Below are positions 13,707 through 25,128 of a DNA stretch of 64,000 nucleotides, piece after piece. The first letter of the stretch is position 1. Each line of letters opens with the position of its first letter. Location: the NCBI RefSeq assembly GCF_008831285.2, contig NC_045148.1, forward strand, positions 6,887,001 to 6,951,000. The letters run 5' to 3'. The position numbers and the translations under genes are program-made. The stretch comes from Nymphaea colorata. Its lineage: Eukaryota > Streptophyta > Magnoliopsida > Nymphaeales > Nymphaeaceae. Below the pieces are notes generated by a model that was given only the letters and a program-made list of their open reading frames with translations, did not search any database and was not told the DNA's origin.

Positions 13707-14103
13707 TAAGGATGTCAATTTATCTGATTCGGATTGGATATCTTGACCGTTCCAAAAAAAATCGGATGGGGACAAAACTTTAGTATTTGATTTAGAATCG
13801 AATCAAATTCATTTAAGAAATAACATCTGATCGGATTTGAATCCAGAATAGGATTCAGGTCGACTTTAGTTTTAAATGAATATCTTATATATAATGCTCT
13901 TACAGTTTTAAAATAGGTCAGATTCGGTCCAAAATTTGGACTCAGATTCATATTTGAATGCAAAAATAAGATTCAAATGTTCGAATCGGATTTTGGACTC
14001 GGATTCATTTATCACTTTTTTGTCTGCTGAATATGTGAATATCCAAAAAAACATATATGGTTAAAGGGGTATCTGATTCAAATCTGATCCATTGACATCC
14101 CTA
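13707..14103. mobile_element. hAT-like MITE with TAAGGATGTCAAT ends
   Basis: The left end TAAGGATGTCAAT matches the reverse-complemented right end TAGGGATGTCAAT at 12 of 13. The interior is rich in GATTCGGATT-type words. Flanking 8-mers (TTTAACCA and ATTAAGTA) are only weakly similar. Sequence of the same word composition recurs at about 60655-60940. Confidence 0.6.
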
Positions 14104-15244
14104 ATTAAGTAAGTGATTGATGCTTACTCCTGTTCATTTTTTGCTGAAAAAAAACTCTTGGATGGTGCTTCTCCAGCCGGTTGAGATTGGCAAAGGAGTT
14201 CCATTTTCTCTTTTGAATTCCATAGTTTCTATTGATACAAAAGGTCGGAGGCCTAACCTCCTGCAGTGCTGTTTGGGAATTCCATAATTTCTATATGTTG
14301 TTCACTCGATGTTTGATCTATAAACTTGATTGAAAGTGAAAATTACATGTGTATATCCTAATATGACTACTTTTATAACTTCTAGTACTGTAGGTGTCAT
14401 AAAAAATCGATTGGTTATCTAAATCGAATTAAGAAAAAAAGAAACCATTGGGTTCATTGGAATTGAATCGGAATCGTTTGACGTTTGACCACCACCATAA
14501 CTAATAATAATAAAAAGAAGAATAGTGAATTTCAACAGCAGAAACAAGTATAAGCAAAATAAGCTCTGGCAAAGAAGAAGAATGAGAAGAATAGAATTAT
14601 GACAAAGTACAAGAAGAATGAAAAAGGAGAAGAATGACTGAGGATAGGTCTTGCAAGTTCTTATGATTGGAAAAGAAAATGTAAAGAAAGCAAACAAATA
14701 AATGAGAGATGATTTGGTGAGTTTATGTGATGAAAAAAAGAATGAGAGACAACAAGTAATTATGAAAAAAGAAGAAGCAAAAGATGTAGTGAGTTCACAT
14801 GATGAAGAAGTAAAAGGAATAAAAAGAAAATAACCAACTGAAAAAGGGTGTCTCCAAGACTAGGTGGGAAAAAGGAGTATTACATCCTACTGCTTACTGA
14901 AGCACCAAAGCTCCCACCCAACTCCTCATTCCCTTAGAGTATAGGGTTCTGCTTTTGATATCTTAAGACACTCTCTCTATTCAACTTGCATGTCCATGAC
15001 CCTCCCTTTTACAACATAGAGAACTGAGATCTCGATGATTTGAAATAGGAACTGGCCACCAACAAACCTTCTGTCGGACCATTGTGCCATCTCTCTCGGG
15101 GATAGGGTGTCCCTACGAGAGATTAGGTTTGAAGTAAGGCAACTTTTATGGGTAAAACAAGTCAATAAGGGCAGCAGAAATATATGTATCAATTTCTATA
15201 TTTTGGTTTATATTTTTGTAACTCCAATGGAAGTACTATAGTCC

Positions 15245-15440
15245 CCTAGAATGGTTGGTACAACAACTTGGAGTAGGGGCTGGTGTACGGTCAGTCTCTA
15301 TTGGAAGTGTCAAAGGCATCAACCTCTCATGTAAAAATGAAGGTCACCATGCATAAGTTAAATTATAGTGAAAGTGACACCCTAAGGCACCGAAAGCAAG
15401 TCATGTATCCTAAGTAGAGAAAGAGTTTTGGTTTTCTGCC
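15245..15440 (+). mobile_element. Second copy of the candidate SINE
   Basis: GGTTGGTACAACAACTTGGAG and a later ATGCATAAGTT body align with 20398-20620. It is followed at about 15600 by TTATGGCATTAGAACAGC, which resembles a degenerate copia primer-binding site, so some LTR sequence may be present too. Confidence 0.35.
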
Positions 15441-15968
15441 AAGACAGTGGGTCTCCCCTCTCACGCGGATTGGAAGGTCCTGGAAGCTCTTGTAACTTTC
15501 TTTCATTAATAAAATATAGAATATATTGTTGGATTGATCGTTGAATTGGGAAAGGAAGGAGCAAGACAAATTGCATTACTCGTCACTCTTCATCTGTTCT
15601 CATTTATTATGGCATTAGAACAGCAAGTCCCTCCTTCGTCATCGTTCCTTTTTCAACCACCGGTTTCCTAATCACGTATTTACTGTTACAGTCTGCCTGA
15701 GTGGTGTTTGTGTTCCCACCATTCTACCATTGATTTCTTGTTGTGGTAGGTCTAATTTCAGTAGACTAAGTGTTTCGTCTCCTTGTTATTGATTGAAATT
15801 GGCCGACTGAATAATACCATCTTGTAGTCTTATTTGTTCCGTGTTTAGATATTGGTGCTCTACACAATATACCTGGCACGTTTCACTTTGCACAGGAGTC
15901 TTTTTTACTTTTTGTTTTTATTTCAACCATTGATCTAAATTAAGGACTTAGGTTGCTTTTTTAGCATT

Positions 15969-15994
15969 TAAGTGTCTAGTGTGTGTGTGTTTGA

Positions 15995-16066
<72 letters not shown>

Positions 16067-16076
16067 TAGACACTTA
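15969..16076. repeat. 12-bp inverted repeat enclosing (GT)n(TA)n
   Basis: TAAGTGTCTAGT (15969-15980) and ACTAGACACTTA (16065-16076) are perfect inverses around a (GT)n and a (TA)35 tract. Confidence 0.85.
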
Positions 16077-16079
16077 TAT

Positions 16080-16290
16080 ATATAGTGACTAGATTTTTAG
16101 AGTTACTCATCTATTTAATCAAGACCATCTTATCCATAATGATGGATGGTTAAGAGAAAATTAAGGAAGAAAAATTATGTAAATTTTCATCCTCTATTAT
16201 TAGTCAACACCTTTTTTTTCGGTGTTCTTTTCTCAACCATCTATTTGTTTTAGATGGTCAGCCTTGGTTAGATGGCTAAGTGACTCTTAT
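16080..16290. mobile_element. MITE copy 2, related to 12380-12610
   Basis: It has the same order of blocks as copy 1: a TAGTGACTAGATTTTTAGAG left end, GATGGATGGTTAAGAGAAAA, a second half ending AGATGGCTAAGTGACTCT. It directly follows a long (TA)n tract. Confidence 0.5.
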
Positions 16291-17790
16291 ATAATGTTTG
16301 TTTATTTATCTATGTATATACTTGTTAGTTACTAGTGGTTTGTGGAGCAAGCTTGTTCAATGGGCCCTTTTGGAATTTGAGTTAAAAGGATTCAGCAATT
16401 TGTTTGTAAATATCAGCGGACCAAATATTTTCAAATTTAAGAGAGCACATTCCAATATTAGAAAAGGATATCTAAAGTTTCGTTCCTAAGAAATAGAACC
16501 GTATTAAATACGTATGTCTATCAGTTCATGATTCTGCTATCCATATCCAAATGAAAATGCATTCATTTGAGAGAACTTTCTTTAATCCCTTTTGGTGAAA
16601 GGATCCGGCGTGCTTTCTAGCATGTCCTGTGGAAAAACTAGAACAGTATGTTGATAAAGACTTTTGTCATGACCACACATGATTAATAGAAAGAAAGAGG
16701 ATTCTTAGGTCGATCTTTAAATCTAGATTGAGCTGCAGTTGTTAAGTTTGAGTTTGATAGCTTTTTGGATTTTAGATCTTAGTATGTATTAAAAGGTGTG
16801 TTTTGAAAGATCTTTTGGCCTTAAATCTGTAGATCTAGATCTCAGAGCCACGATGAAGTAAACACAACCTAATATTGTATACTTTTCTCTCTTTCTTTCA
16901 TTGGTGTCCCTTCATTAAACCAGGGCCACAAGATCAATGACAGCAAAATTTTGTGAAAGAAATTAGGAGTGTGCATCTCCCATGTTTAAAATTCATGCAT
17001 AAAAAGATTGAGAGAAGTTTAAGAGGACCTGCTTAACATTTGACCAACTAGTGAATGATCACCTTAACTTTTGAAAGATTGCAATAGCAGCCTTTCTTTT
17101 AAGAAAAGGCAGTTACTTCTAATAATTATATTGACAATCATTGTCTTTCTACTATTTAAAAAGAAAGTCGGTCTTTTCAAGCATATCTCTTTCTCACCTA
17201 ACTATTGGACAGGAGGCGCATGACGCTTTAAAATAATAATTCAGGTGATTTGGAATAGACGAGGTCTCCATCATGAATCCTAAGTAAAGAGTTGATCATG
17301 CATCAAAAGATCTAGGAACGTGAATCTTCTTTTAAAGATTAAAAAAAATAGAATGAGGATGCTTCACTTTCTGTTTCCAAAACTTACAAACGCACATTTA
17401 AAGTATTAATAACAACAAAAAAACATGCCTATGACGTTTTTGCGGTACAGGTCAAAAAGTCGTATCCATGAATTTAATATTGAATACTTTGCAATCTAAG
17501 TAGGTTCATCAACCATAGTAACTAGAATACATCATATTAGTTTTTGTTTTATGTTTTCCTTTTTCTCCTTTTGTTTTATGTTTTCAGTTTTTTTTAAGTA
17601 GAGAGCCACTCACCCTTAAATAAGAAGAATTTCAAGTAGAGTTATCACATGTAACTATGCATCTAACAAGATCATTAATAACCTGACATGAATAACTGCA
17701 GTGTTGATTGAAATGAACTTGCTACAATCACTGAGGTGGCATTTGATGCCTTGGACCTAAGATCAAAGGTGTTTAAAATCCGAGCTGTGT

Positions 17791-17793
<3 letters not shown>

Positions 17794-17830
<37 letters not shown>
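17794..17830. repeat. (CT)n microsatellite
   Basis: About 18 CT units. A GC-rich stretch without a recognised gene follows to about 17960. Confidence 0.9.
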
Positions 17831-17832
<2 letters not shown>

Positions 17833-18099
17833 TAGCTTCAGCCATCTGACAGGTGGGGTGACCCGACCGGCAGGAGGAGGGCGATGGAGCGCATCTGAAG
17901 GCCGGACGACCGACGGAGCGCTGGTGGGTGGAGATTGCAGCCTGTTAACGCATTTGGAAGGAAGCACTGTCAACGTCTCTACCGTGGAAAGAAATCTTCA
18001 GCAATTTCTTTAGAAAGAAATCCTCAACGGTTAATGTTTGGATTGAGAATATCAGAACGAGAAATTCTCATCAATCTAATTCCACCAATCTTGTCTTTC

Positions 18100-19885
18100 C
18101 CTTTCTTATAATTGTTGCTTTTTTTATGTAATTCCCTGATTTCCAAGGATCTTAAGATTATTGGGACCGGCATTGAAAGAAGGGGCTGTAATCCATATAA
18201 GGAGATGACTCCCACGTTATCAGGGGGAGAGAATATACAAAAGAGAGACAAAACATCGTGGATGTAGGCTTTAATGCCGAACCACATTAAAATTTGAGCC
18301 TTTTCTTCCTTCCCTCTTCTTCCTCCATGGGAGCCAAGTCCACCGAACATAACACTCTAAAAATTACCTCCACCCCACTCAATGGTGCCAACTATTTGAG
18401 TTGGGCGAAGGCTGCTCGCTTGTTTCTTAGTGGAAGATCAAAGGCAGGATACATTAATGGAAAAATCAAAGTTCCAGCCACCACTGATCCCAAATATGAT
18501 GAATGGGAAGCTGAGAACGACATGGTTATGGCGTGGCTACTCAACTCTATGGAACCATCCATAGCAAACCTCTTCACATACCAAGATACCGCGCATGGAA
18601 TATGGGAGACTCTGAATGAACTTTATAGTGAGCAAAATAATCTTGCCCGAGTATATACCAAATACAATGCAAAATTCCACTCTCACCCTCCATGATCAAG
18701 ATGTGCAACGGTACATTGGAAGTCTGAGAAGCCTATATGATGAGCTCCTCCAATACCGGCCTGCAACTTCTGATCCAGCCATTTATAAACAGTGATTTGA
18801 AGAAGATCAAATTTTCAAGGTTCTCGCTGGATTGAGTGAGGATTATGAATCCTTAAGGACTCAAATCTTCAACACTATGCCACTGCCCAAATTCAATGTT
18901 GTCTGTCAAATGATTCAAAGAGAGGTGTCAAGGCGAAGAGTCATGAGCATCATTCCGAAAACAGAGTCCATAGGAGATAGCCAAGAAAAAATGGCATGCC
19001 TCTCACAATCGGGCACCATTCAAGGCGTGCAAAGGTACCATTTGAACACACAGAAAACTCACAGCAAACTTAAGTGTAATCACTGCAGGAAATTGTGCCA
19101 CACACATGACCGCTGCTGAGAACTCGTGGGACGACCAGGGAAGGAAAAGGGATCTTCTTCAATCCTAGACAAAGACGTTAATCTTACAACTTTGTCACCA
19201 AAGATGACCTGAAAAAATTCTTTCAAAAATTCTCAAAAACAAATTTAGTATCTTCCCAACCAGTGGGTGACGTCCCTGAAGGTAAGCCTTATGCCCTGAT
19301 GACTGCTACTAATAAATCTTGGATAGTTGATTCTGGTGCTACTGATCACATGACTAATGATCCCACATGACTTGCCGATCTAAATAAGGATCTTCATCGC
19401 TTTGTTTTTTCTGCTAATGGGTCATCTATAGAAGTTGCTGGCATTGGAAAAACAACATTTTTTGAGAAACATATTGGCTCTACTTTACTTGTTCCCAAAG
19501 CTTGTTGTCAATCTTATGTCTGTTAGCAAAATCACTCAAGATTATGATTTTCTTGTTATTTTCTCCAAGAAGGACGTAACGTTTCAGGACCCGAGCACGA
19601 AGAAAGTGATTGGTAAAGGCCGACGCCATGGTGACCTCTACGTTGTAGACACCAACAGGTTGAGTTTCTTCACAAATTCAAGATCAACTCAAAGGATGGA
19701 CTATCAAATTTGGCATGCTCGATTAGGACACACATGCGATCGGAATCTCAGTCGTCTTATTGCTTCCCTCACTATTGAAGGTAATAAAGCGTGTGATGCA
19801 TGTGAATTTGCAAAGTTTACACGCCTTCCTTTTCAGCCCACTCATGAAAGGTCTTCGATCTGATCCACTCGGATGTTTGGGGACA
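18100..19885 (+). pseudogene. Truncated Ty1/copia retrotransposon (gag, zinc knuckle, protease, pre-integrase)
   Basis: A leader resembling the end of a copia LTR lies at about 18180-18290, with a TATAAGG-like element. Gag starts MGAKSTEHNTLKITSTPLNG at 18327 (UBN2-type gag with LNGANYLSWAKAARLFL). The frame shifts near 18680, resumes to a TGA near 18796, and continues to a zinc knuckle CNHCRKLCHTHDRC (CX2CX4HX4C) at about 19075. The protease motif WIVDSGATDHMT is near 19320, followed by another frame change and the pre-integrase block (IWHARLGHTCDRN). Sequence similarity stops just after the start of integrase (LIHSDVWG, about 19882). Integrase core, reverse transcriptase, RNase H and a 3' LTR are missing. 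The copy is not functional. Confidence 0.85.
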
Positions 19886-20397
19886 TGAATTTTATCACAT
19901 CCCCTCTTCTCCAGTTGAACAGAAAGGAAGAGAGGGGCTGCATTTCACACAGACACAGAGAAGAGAGAGAGAGAGAGAGATGAAGAAGTTCATCTGTAGG
20001 AAGGGGGTCACTGAAACCGTCTGGAATAAAACGGAGGATGGCAATAGCTTCCATGGCTCCGAAAGCAAATCCAAAAATCCAAAAGATTAGTTTCTTCAAA
20101 TATTTAGAATAAAAATTCATTTATTTTTAACAACCTCAAAACTTTGTTTTAGTTCGACCATAGTTCCTCGAATTAGCCTGAGATATATGCAATATTTAAG
20201 ATTTTTGACCTTTTCTTCTGGTCTAGAATTAGACAGTTTCTAGTTTTAAATTAGTCCAATTAATAAGGATCTCAACTGTGATCTGGCTTAAGGCCCTCAG
20301 CTTGATCAATCATGCATAAAACTTTGTCCAGTTCTTTTCCCATACCAAGAAAGCAAATCATATTAGATCTATGAATCCAAGAGAACATGTACTCGTC

Positions 20398-20620
20398 CCA
20401 TAGGGTTGGCACAACAGTCAGGTGGGAGTTCTTATGCGGTCAATTTTCGTTTTGAATCTTTGAGCATAGACTCTTTATTCCAAAAAAAACGGACCATTGA
20501 TGCATAAGTTGAAGTGCGGCGAAGATGGGACCTTAGGATAACAAAAGCAGGCTCTGTACCCTAACAGAACAAGGCATTTGGTGGAAGCTCCGGCTTTCAT
20601 CTTGGCAATAGAACCAAATA
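20398..20620 (+). mobile_element. Candidate tRNA-derived SINE
   Basis: TTGGCACAACAGTCAGGTGG resembles a tRNA-derived SINE A-box region, with a weak B box (TTTTGAATCT) 35-40 bases later. The body from ATGCATAAGTT onward aligns with 15349-15440. Confidence 0.4.
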
Positions 20621-20922
20621 CTCATTGTCCTTACCCAAAAGAGAAGAAGTCCTCAAACACCCTTAATTATTGTTGGAACTTCATATTATGTCAAAAGAAG
20701 CACTTTGAATATCGTTAACTTGATGTTCTACACAAATTCAGCTTTAGATCTTTGCTCCAACTGTATCATGTTCACTAAAAACTCCTTTCCCTCTTTTCTC
20801 CCGTCTTAGTGAGGCTTCATGGCACTTTAATACAAAGATCCTCTAAGCGATAGAGGTTCAAAACAGCATTCAAATTTTATTCTCTTTAACTCATTTAGTT
20901 TTATAACAGTACTATTTGCCTT

Positions 20923-20963
20923 TGTGTGTGTGTGTGTGTGTGATGTGTGTGTATGTGTGTGTG
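20923..20963. repeat. (GT)n microsatellite
   Basis: Interrupted GT repeats with one GA and one TA variant unit. Confidence 0.9.
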
Positions 20964-21147
20964 AGAGTGAAAGAGGCTGAGAGAGATCCAACTAAATGGG
21001 AAAATCATTAACAAAAATTAGTGAGAAGTCACCGAAGTATAAAAAACAACAGTAAGAAACCAAGCAAAGAAAAAAAAAAGGAGGATCTGATCTTATCAGA
21101 ACGAGGAGAAGAATTCGTAGCTTTTAATTTCTCTAGATGGACTTGAC

Positions 21148-22176
21148 TCACAATTCTCTGATCAGTTCAAGGCCGCGCACCACATGATCAAGGCTACCAT
21201 GTACAAGGCCATAAAGCCCCGCAGCTTTGCCCTCGTCAAAGGCGGCGAGCTCCTTCACAGCCCTCACTCTCAGTTCCTCTGCAACTTCCAAAGCCTTGTC
21301 TCTCTCAGAGCAAGCAGATTCACTTGAGCCCCTTAACTTGATCTCTTCCTCCTCAACACACTTCAACGCCTCCTGCAGCATCCCCACACACTTGCCGTAC
21401 CTCCTCAAGCTCTCAATCTCATCTTCAGACCCACCACATACTATCCCCCCACAAGCACAGCCACACTCAATCAAGGAGCTCTTCTTCTCCATCACAGCAC
21501 CACCCACTTGTTCAAACGCATGATCATCAGCACTAGCAGCAGCCATGGAAGGAGGGGGAGGAGGAAGAGCATTCCTCAGCTCGTAATACAGCCCTCCCAC
21601 CATTCCCTGAGAACCCGCAGCCTTCGCCAACTCGACGACGACGCGCAGAGCTCGGTCGCCAAGATGGGCGCCCGCAGTGGCAACCTGTTGATAAGCGAGC
21701 GGCATCAGGCCATCAGAGGCGAGGAGCACAAAGTTGCAGCCGAAGGCCAGATGAGTGGATGCCCTTCCAAGATGGACGGGGACATCGAAGAGGGCAGGCA
21801 TCTGGCGATGAGCCTCGAGCGCGGCGTGCATGATGTGGAGGCCGCACGCCGTCGGCAGCGCTGGCCCCCTTTGGCCGCTCACGAGCTCCGACGCGGCCAC
21901 GCAGAGAAGGGCCGCCAAGCTCACCGGCGTGGACAGCACGGTGTAGCGAAAGGGGTCGCGGTCGATGATGTCCGCCACTTTGGAGCTGGAGCTGGAGATG
22001 GCCGCTTGTAGATAAGCTTTCACGTCTGAGTTTATGGAGGTCCAGTACGCCTGCCTGTCAAAGTTGACATGGGCACAGAACGCCCTGCCTCTGCTTGAAG
22101 CCAATTGCAGGTGGGAGATTGGAGGGGGAGAAGGTTTTCCAATGTTGTTGATGGTGAAGGCAGATAGAAGAGCCAT
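21148..22176 (-). CDS. GPPS.SSU: Heterodimeric geranyl diphosphate synthase small subunit, chloroplastic (non-catalytic prenyltransferase homologue)
   Basis: This intronless 342-residue protein resembles the plant GPPS/GGPPS small subunits that bind a GGPP synthase large subunit in plastids and shift its product toward geranyl diphosphate for monoterpenes. Residues 1-35 look like a transit peptide. Residues 38-60 (NFDRQAYWTSINSDVKAYL) and 90-135 follow the prenyltransferase fold. The first Asp-rich motif is absent (EAHRQMPALF at 121-130) and so is the second (QEALKCVEEEE at 268-278), so it should not be catalytic. Small subunits carry two CxxxC motifs for binding the large subunit: the second is present (CGCAC, 238-242) but the first reads CVAAS (92-96), with the second Cys lost. 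A Pro/Ala insert lies at about 204-226. The upstream sequence has a TATA-like element and a (GA)n tract. A less specific GGPPS-like paralogue is the alternative. Confidence 0.85.
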   Translation of the reverse strand: MALLSAFTINNIGKPSPPPISHLQLASSRGRAFCAHVNFDRQAYWTSINSDVKAYLQAAISSSSSKVADIIDRDPFRYTVLSTPVSLAALLCVAASELVSGQRGPALPTACGLHIMHAALEAHRQMPALFDVPVHLGRASTHLAFGCNFVLLASDGLMPLAYQQVATAGAHLGDRALRVVVELAKAAGSQGMVGGLYYELRNALPPPPPSMAAASADDHAFEQVGGAVMEKKSSLIECGCACGGIVCGGSEDEIESLRRYGKCVGMLQEALKCVEEEEIKLRGSSESACSERDKALEVAEELRVRAVKELAAFDEGKAAGLYGLVHGSLDHVVRGLELIREL

Positions 22177-22213
22177 CCTTCTTCTTCTTGTTCTTCTTCT
22201 TCTGATCTATACT

Positions 22214-22215
<2 letters not shown>

Positions 22216-22256
<41 letters not shown>
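22216..22256. repeat. (GA)n microsatellite in the leader of the GPPS small-subunit gene
   Basis: About 20 GA units (CT on the sense strand) between the TATA-like element and the start codon. Confidence 0.9.
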
Positions 22257-22259
<3 letters not shown>

Positions 22260-22270
22260 TATATATGCAT
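22257..22270 (-). promoter_or_regulatory. TATA-like element of the GPPS small-subunit gene
   Basis: On the minus strand this reads ATGCATATATAGTA. It lies about 80 bases upstream of the start codon at 22176 and is followed by a (CT)n tract (22217-22256, minus-strand sense), a common arrangement for a plant core promoter with a CT-rich leader. The position is plausible, but no transcription start was mapped. Confidence 0.45.
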
Positions 22271-23205
22271 CTCCTGGATTGTATGTCACGAATAGCATGT
22301 GACCAATGGCTTTTGAATGCTCTTCTACTTATGATCTCATTTGCTGCGCAACTTCCGACTCTGGATTCGTAAAGTTGCGGCCAGGTAGAACATGGCAAAT
22401 TTGTCGCTATGAAGGAGTAGATGCGAATACGTCTCTTATTGGATACAAGTTTGTATATTTTCATATTGACCGGCCTAAGTTGCAAATCCAAACTCTAGTT
22501 AGATCGAGGTTTTTCTGCAGATCTTCTCTCCAGTGACTAAGGGCAGAGTGACCTAAGATTATTAGGATCTTAGATCAACGGATTTAAGGTCCAATCTGAT
22601 TTTAAATGCATGGTTTATAAATTTTTACATGTAACGTGGATTCAAAATCCACGTTATTAAGATCCTCAGTTTGTTTCACTGTAAATCTCAGATCCAATGA
22701 TATGAGATCATTAGGATCTCAGATATGTAGATTTAAGGTTGGACCTCTCCTCCCCACCCTCTAATTCGACATGGGTTTTAACCTAAAACATGTATTGAGA
22801 TCTTCAGTTTAAACAAATTGATGATCTTACAAGTGCGGCCTCCTATCAAACATTACCTTAGTTTCTCATTAGTTCGTCGATTTCATGTAAAGGAGATTAA
22901 GTAGTATTCTTGCGATCGGCTACATCAGTGATACAGTATTAGACTGTTGAAAAAAAAAGTACATTCTTGAAGAAAGCTGACCCACTTAACGCGTCAAATA
23001 CTTGTCATTTTTTGTTATTGAAAGCATCTATCACCATAAAGTCAGGGAAATCAACATAATGCCTTCAATGATGCACTTCTGGTACATGTGAATAAAAGTT
23101 TAAACTTGTGTTTGCGTGAGCCATTTTGTCATTGAAAAGGTGCAATTTGACTTACGGTTTTGTCTCAGCATAATACTATTTACCTTAACCAAATCTGATA
23201 ACTTA

Positions 23206-23354
23206 GGTCAGTTTGGTAAGCGGGACAGTATGTAACTATTACATGAATACATATCAAAGGTTGAAGACCTGCAAAAAGTGTGTTATGAATTTGTCTTAAT
23301 TTTCAAGGTAAATTCATATAACAGTTACAAACTATTCCATTTACCAAACAGACT
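23206..23354. mobile_element. Tourist-like (PIF/Harbinger) MITE
   Basis: The element is 149 bp, flanked by TTA on each side (23203-23205 and 23355-23357). The ends GGTCAGTTTGGTAA and, reverse-complemented, CAGTCTGTTTGGTAA form imperfect terminal inverted repeats of the GTTTGG type usual for Tourist elements. Confidence 0.6.
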
Positions 23355-24691
23355 GTTAAGAGTGGTTTGAGAACATTACTGTTTCATACATCTGCCCTCA
23401 AAAATGTTGGGAGATTCATGAAATACCTTTTAAGGTGTTCAACGAATCTAACCAATTTTTAGGCTAAATTCATGAGATAGGAACGTAATGTTATTATTCT
23501 CAATCCCTCCTTAGGTAATGTCTTAAAACAACCATCTTGAGTTCGAATATGATAGTGTCCAGTGTTTCTTTGCCAGACATGACATGTCTGTTGTTAATTT
23601 GAAGAACAGAAGGGACATATTGCACCACTGTTTTGCATCTCTCTATCTCTCTACCATATGTCAGCAATTGACACAAGTAAATGTTGAGAACATACCAGAA
23701 GGCAGCATTAGCCTTAGAAACCATACAGTTTTCTTGTTGCATTTTGATTAACAGGGAAATTGTGCTTCCATTGTTTTCCTTTTCTTTATATTCTTCGAGT
23801 ACGAAGTATATTATCTCGCCAAATATGCACTGTTCATGCGTCTACCAACGGTCAAACATATTTTTTTGGAAAAAATTTTCAGGTCCAACAAACTAATGAA
23901 ATTTCGTCTCCAATTTTTCTTCATGGCCACCAAATATGGTTTGGATTTGAAAAAAAAAATTAATTTTTTCCTTCCTTTCAGGATTCTTTAATGTGTTTGG
24001 AAAAAAAAAAAAAAAACCTTCAGGGCCATCAAACGCTACCTAAATTAAATATGAGATAAGATGGATATCCCCTAAATTAATTAGGTTGTTGACATAGTCA
24101 TAAGAGCACCATTGAACTTACCTTGTGCTATGCTCTCTTGTTTGTAAAGGCTTGATAGTTGAGCTTCTATCTTCTATATATCAATTTTTGTATCCTGAAC
24201 TTGTGGGAGGCATATCCTCCTACGGATTTCATTCTGAAAAACTTAAACTAAATAGTAAGTCTTTAGTTCCTTGGGCACGGACCATCGTAAAGTGTTTAGT
24301 TACAAGCTTTATGAACAATTGAACGCACACAAAAATGAACGGAGAAGCACAACACAAAAATACCTCTTTCTTGACGAAGGTTCTCAATTGTTGAAAATTA
24401 ATGACGATCATGTAAACAATCTTGCCTAAATCAAAGTGTAAATAAATATGCGTGTGCACAGACGTATAAACACCTGTTTTCTTTAATCTGTAAAATTAGT
24501 TTCAAGAAATTATGAAAATTATTTCTTTATTGAATGGGATATTTTTATTGTAATATGGTCTTTGCTTGCTGCTTTTCTTTTATGCAAGTGGCATATATTC
24601 AACCCATCTTCTGGGTACAGGAGGTTAATAACCCACCAAAGGTCTCCTTATTAATCCATCCTCGTGTCTTCAGAGTCTTGGGCTGTATCAG

Positions 24692-24946
24692 GACCTGGGT
24701 GAAATATGGTACATCGCTTTCGATACATATAAATTTTTCACAGTTCTTTCGATAGTGATGTTGCTTTAGCTTATATATTAATCTCGAAACAACCCATGTG
24801 ACCCAAGTTCGCCTATCCGACCTAGGTGAGACACCGTACATCGGTTTTGATACATAGAAATTTTTCACAGTTCTTTTGATAGAGATGTTGCTTTAGCTTA
24901 CATATTACTCTCGAAACAACCCATGTGACCCAAGGTCGCTTATCCT
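24692..24946. repeat. Two-copy 127-bp tandem repeat
   Basis: Unit 1 is 24692-24818 and unit 2 is 24819-24946. Both run from GACCTRGGTGA through ACCCATGTGACCCAAG to TATCC, with scattered substitutions. Confidence 0.8.
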
Positions 24947-25084
24947 ACCACTAAAGATTTTGTTGGATCGCATTTACCTAATTACAGGCTTCACAAGTCT
25001 GGATTACGTTTCTGTCTTCCTCTCCCTATTTCCAGATGCAGCTTTTACTGAAACAATGGTCATAGGTTAGCGTCTTCAAACATT

Positions 25085-25087
<3 letters not shown>

Positions 25088-25126
<39 letters not shown>
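25088..25126. repeat. (TA)n microsatellite
   Basis: About 19 TA units in the intergenic stretch upstream of the S-acyltransferase gene. Confidence 0.9.

Positions 25127-25128
<2 letters not shown>

Larger units (their letters stand above)
14104..18099. other. Gene-free stretch with repeats
   Basis: Contains the SINE-like copy, MITE copy 2 with its TA tract, a (CT)n tract and a GC-rich patch near 17830-17960. No supported gene. Confidence 0.55.

Noticed and set aside
21227-22011. Plus-strand ORFs of 98 and 167 codons
   Set aside because: Antisense shadows of the GPPS small-subunit gene, which has the recognisable protein.
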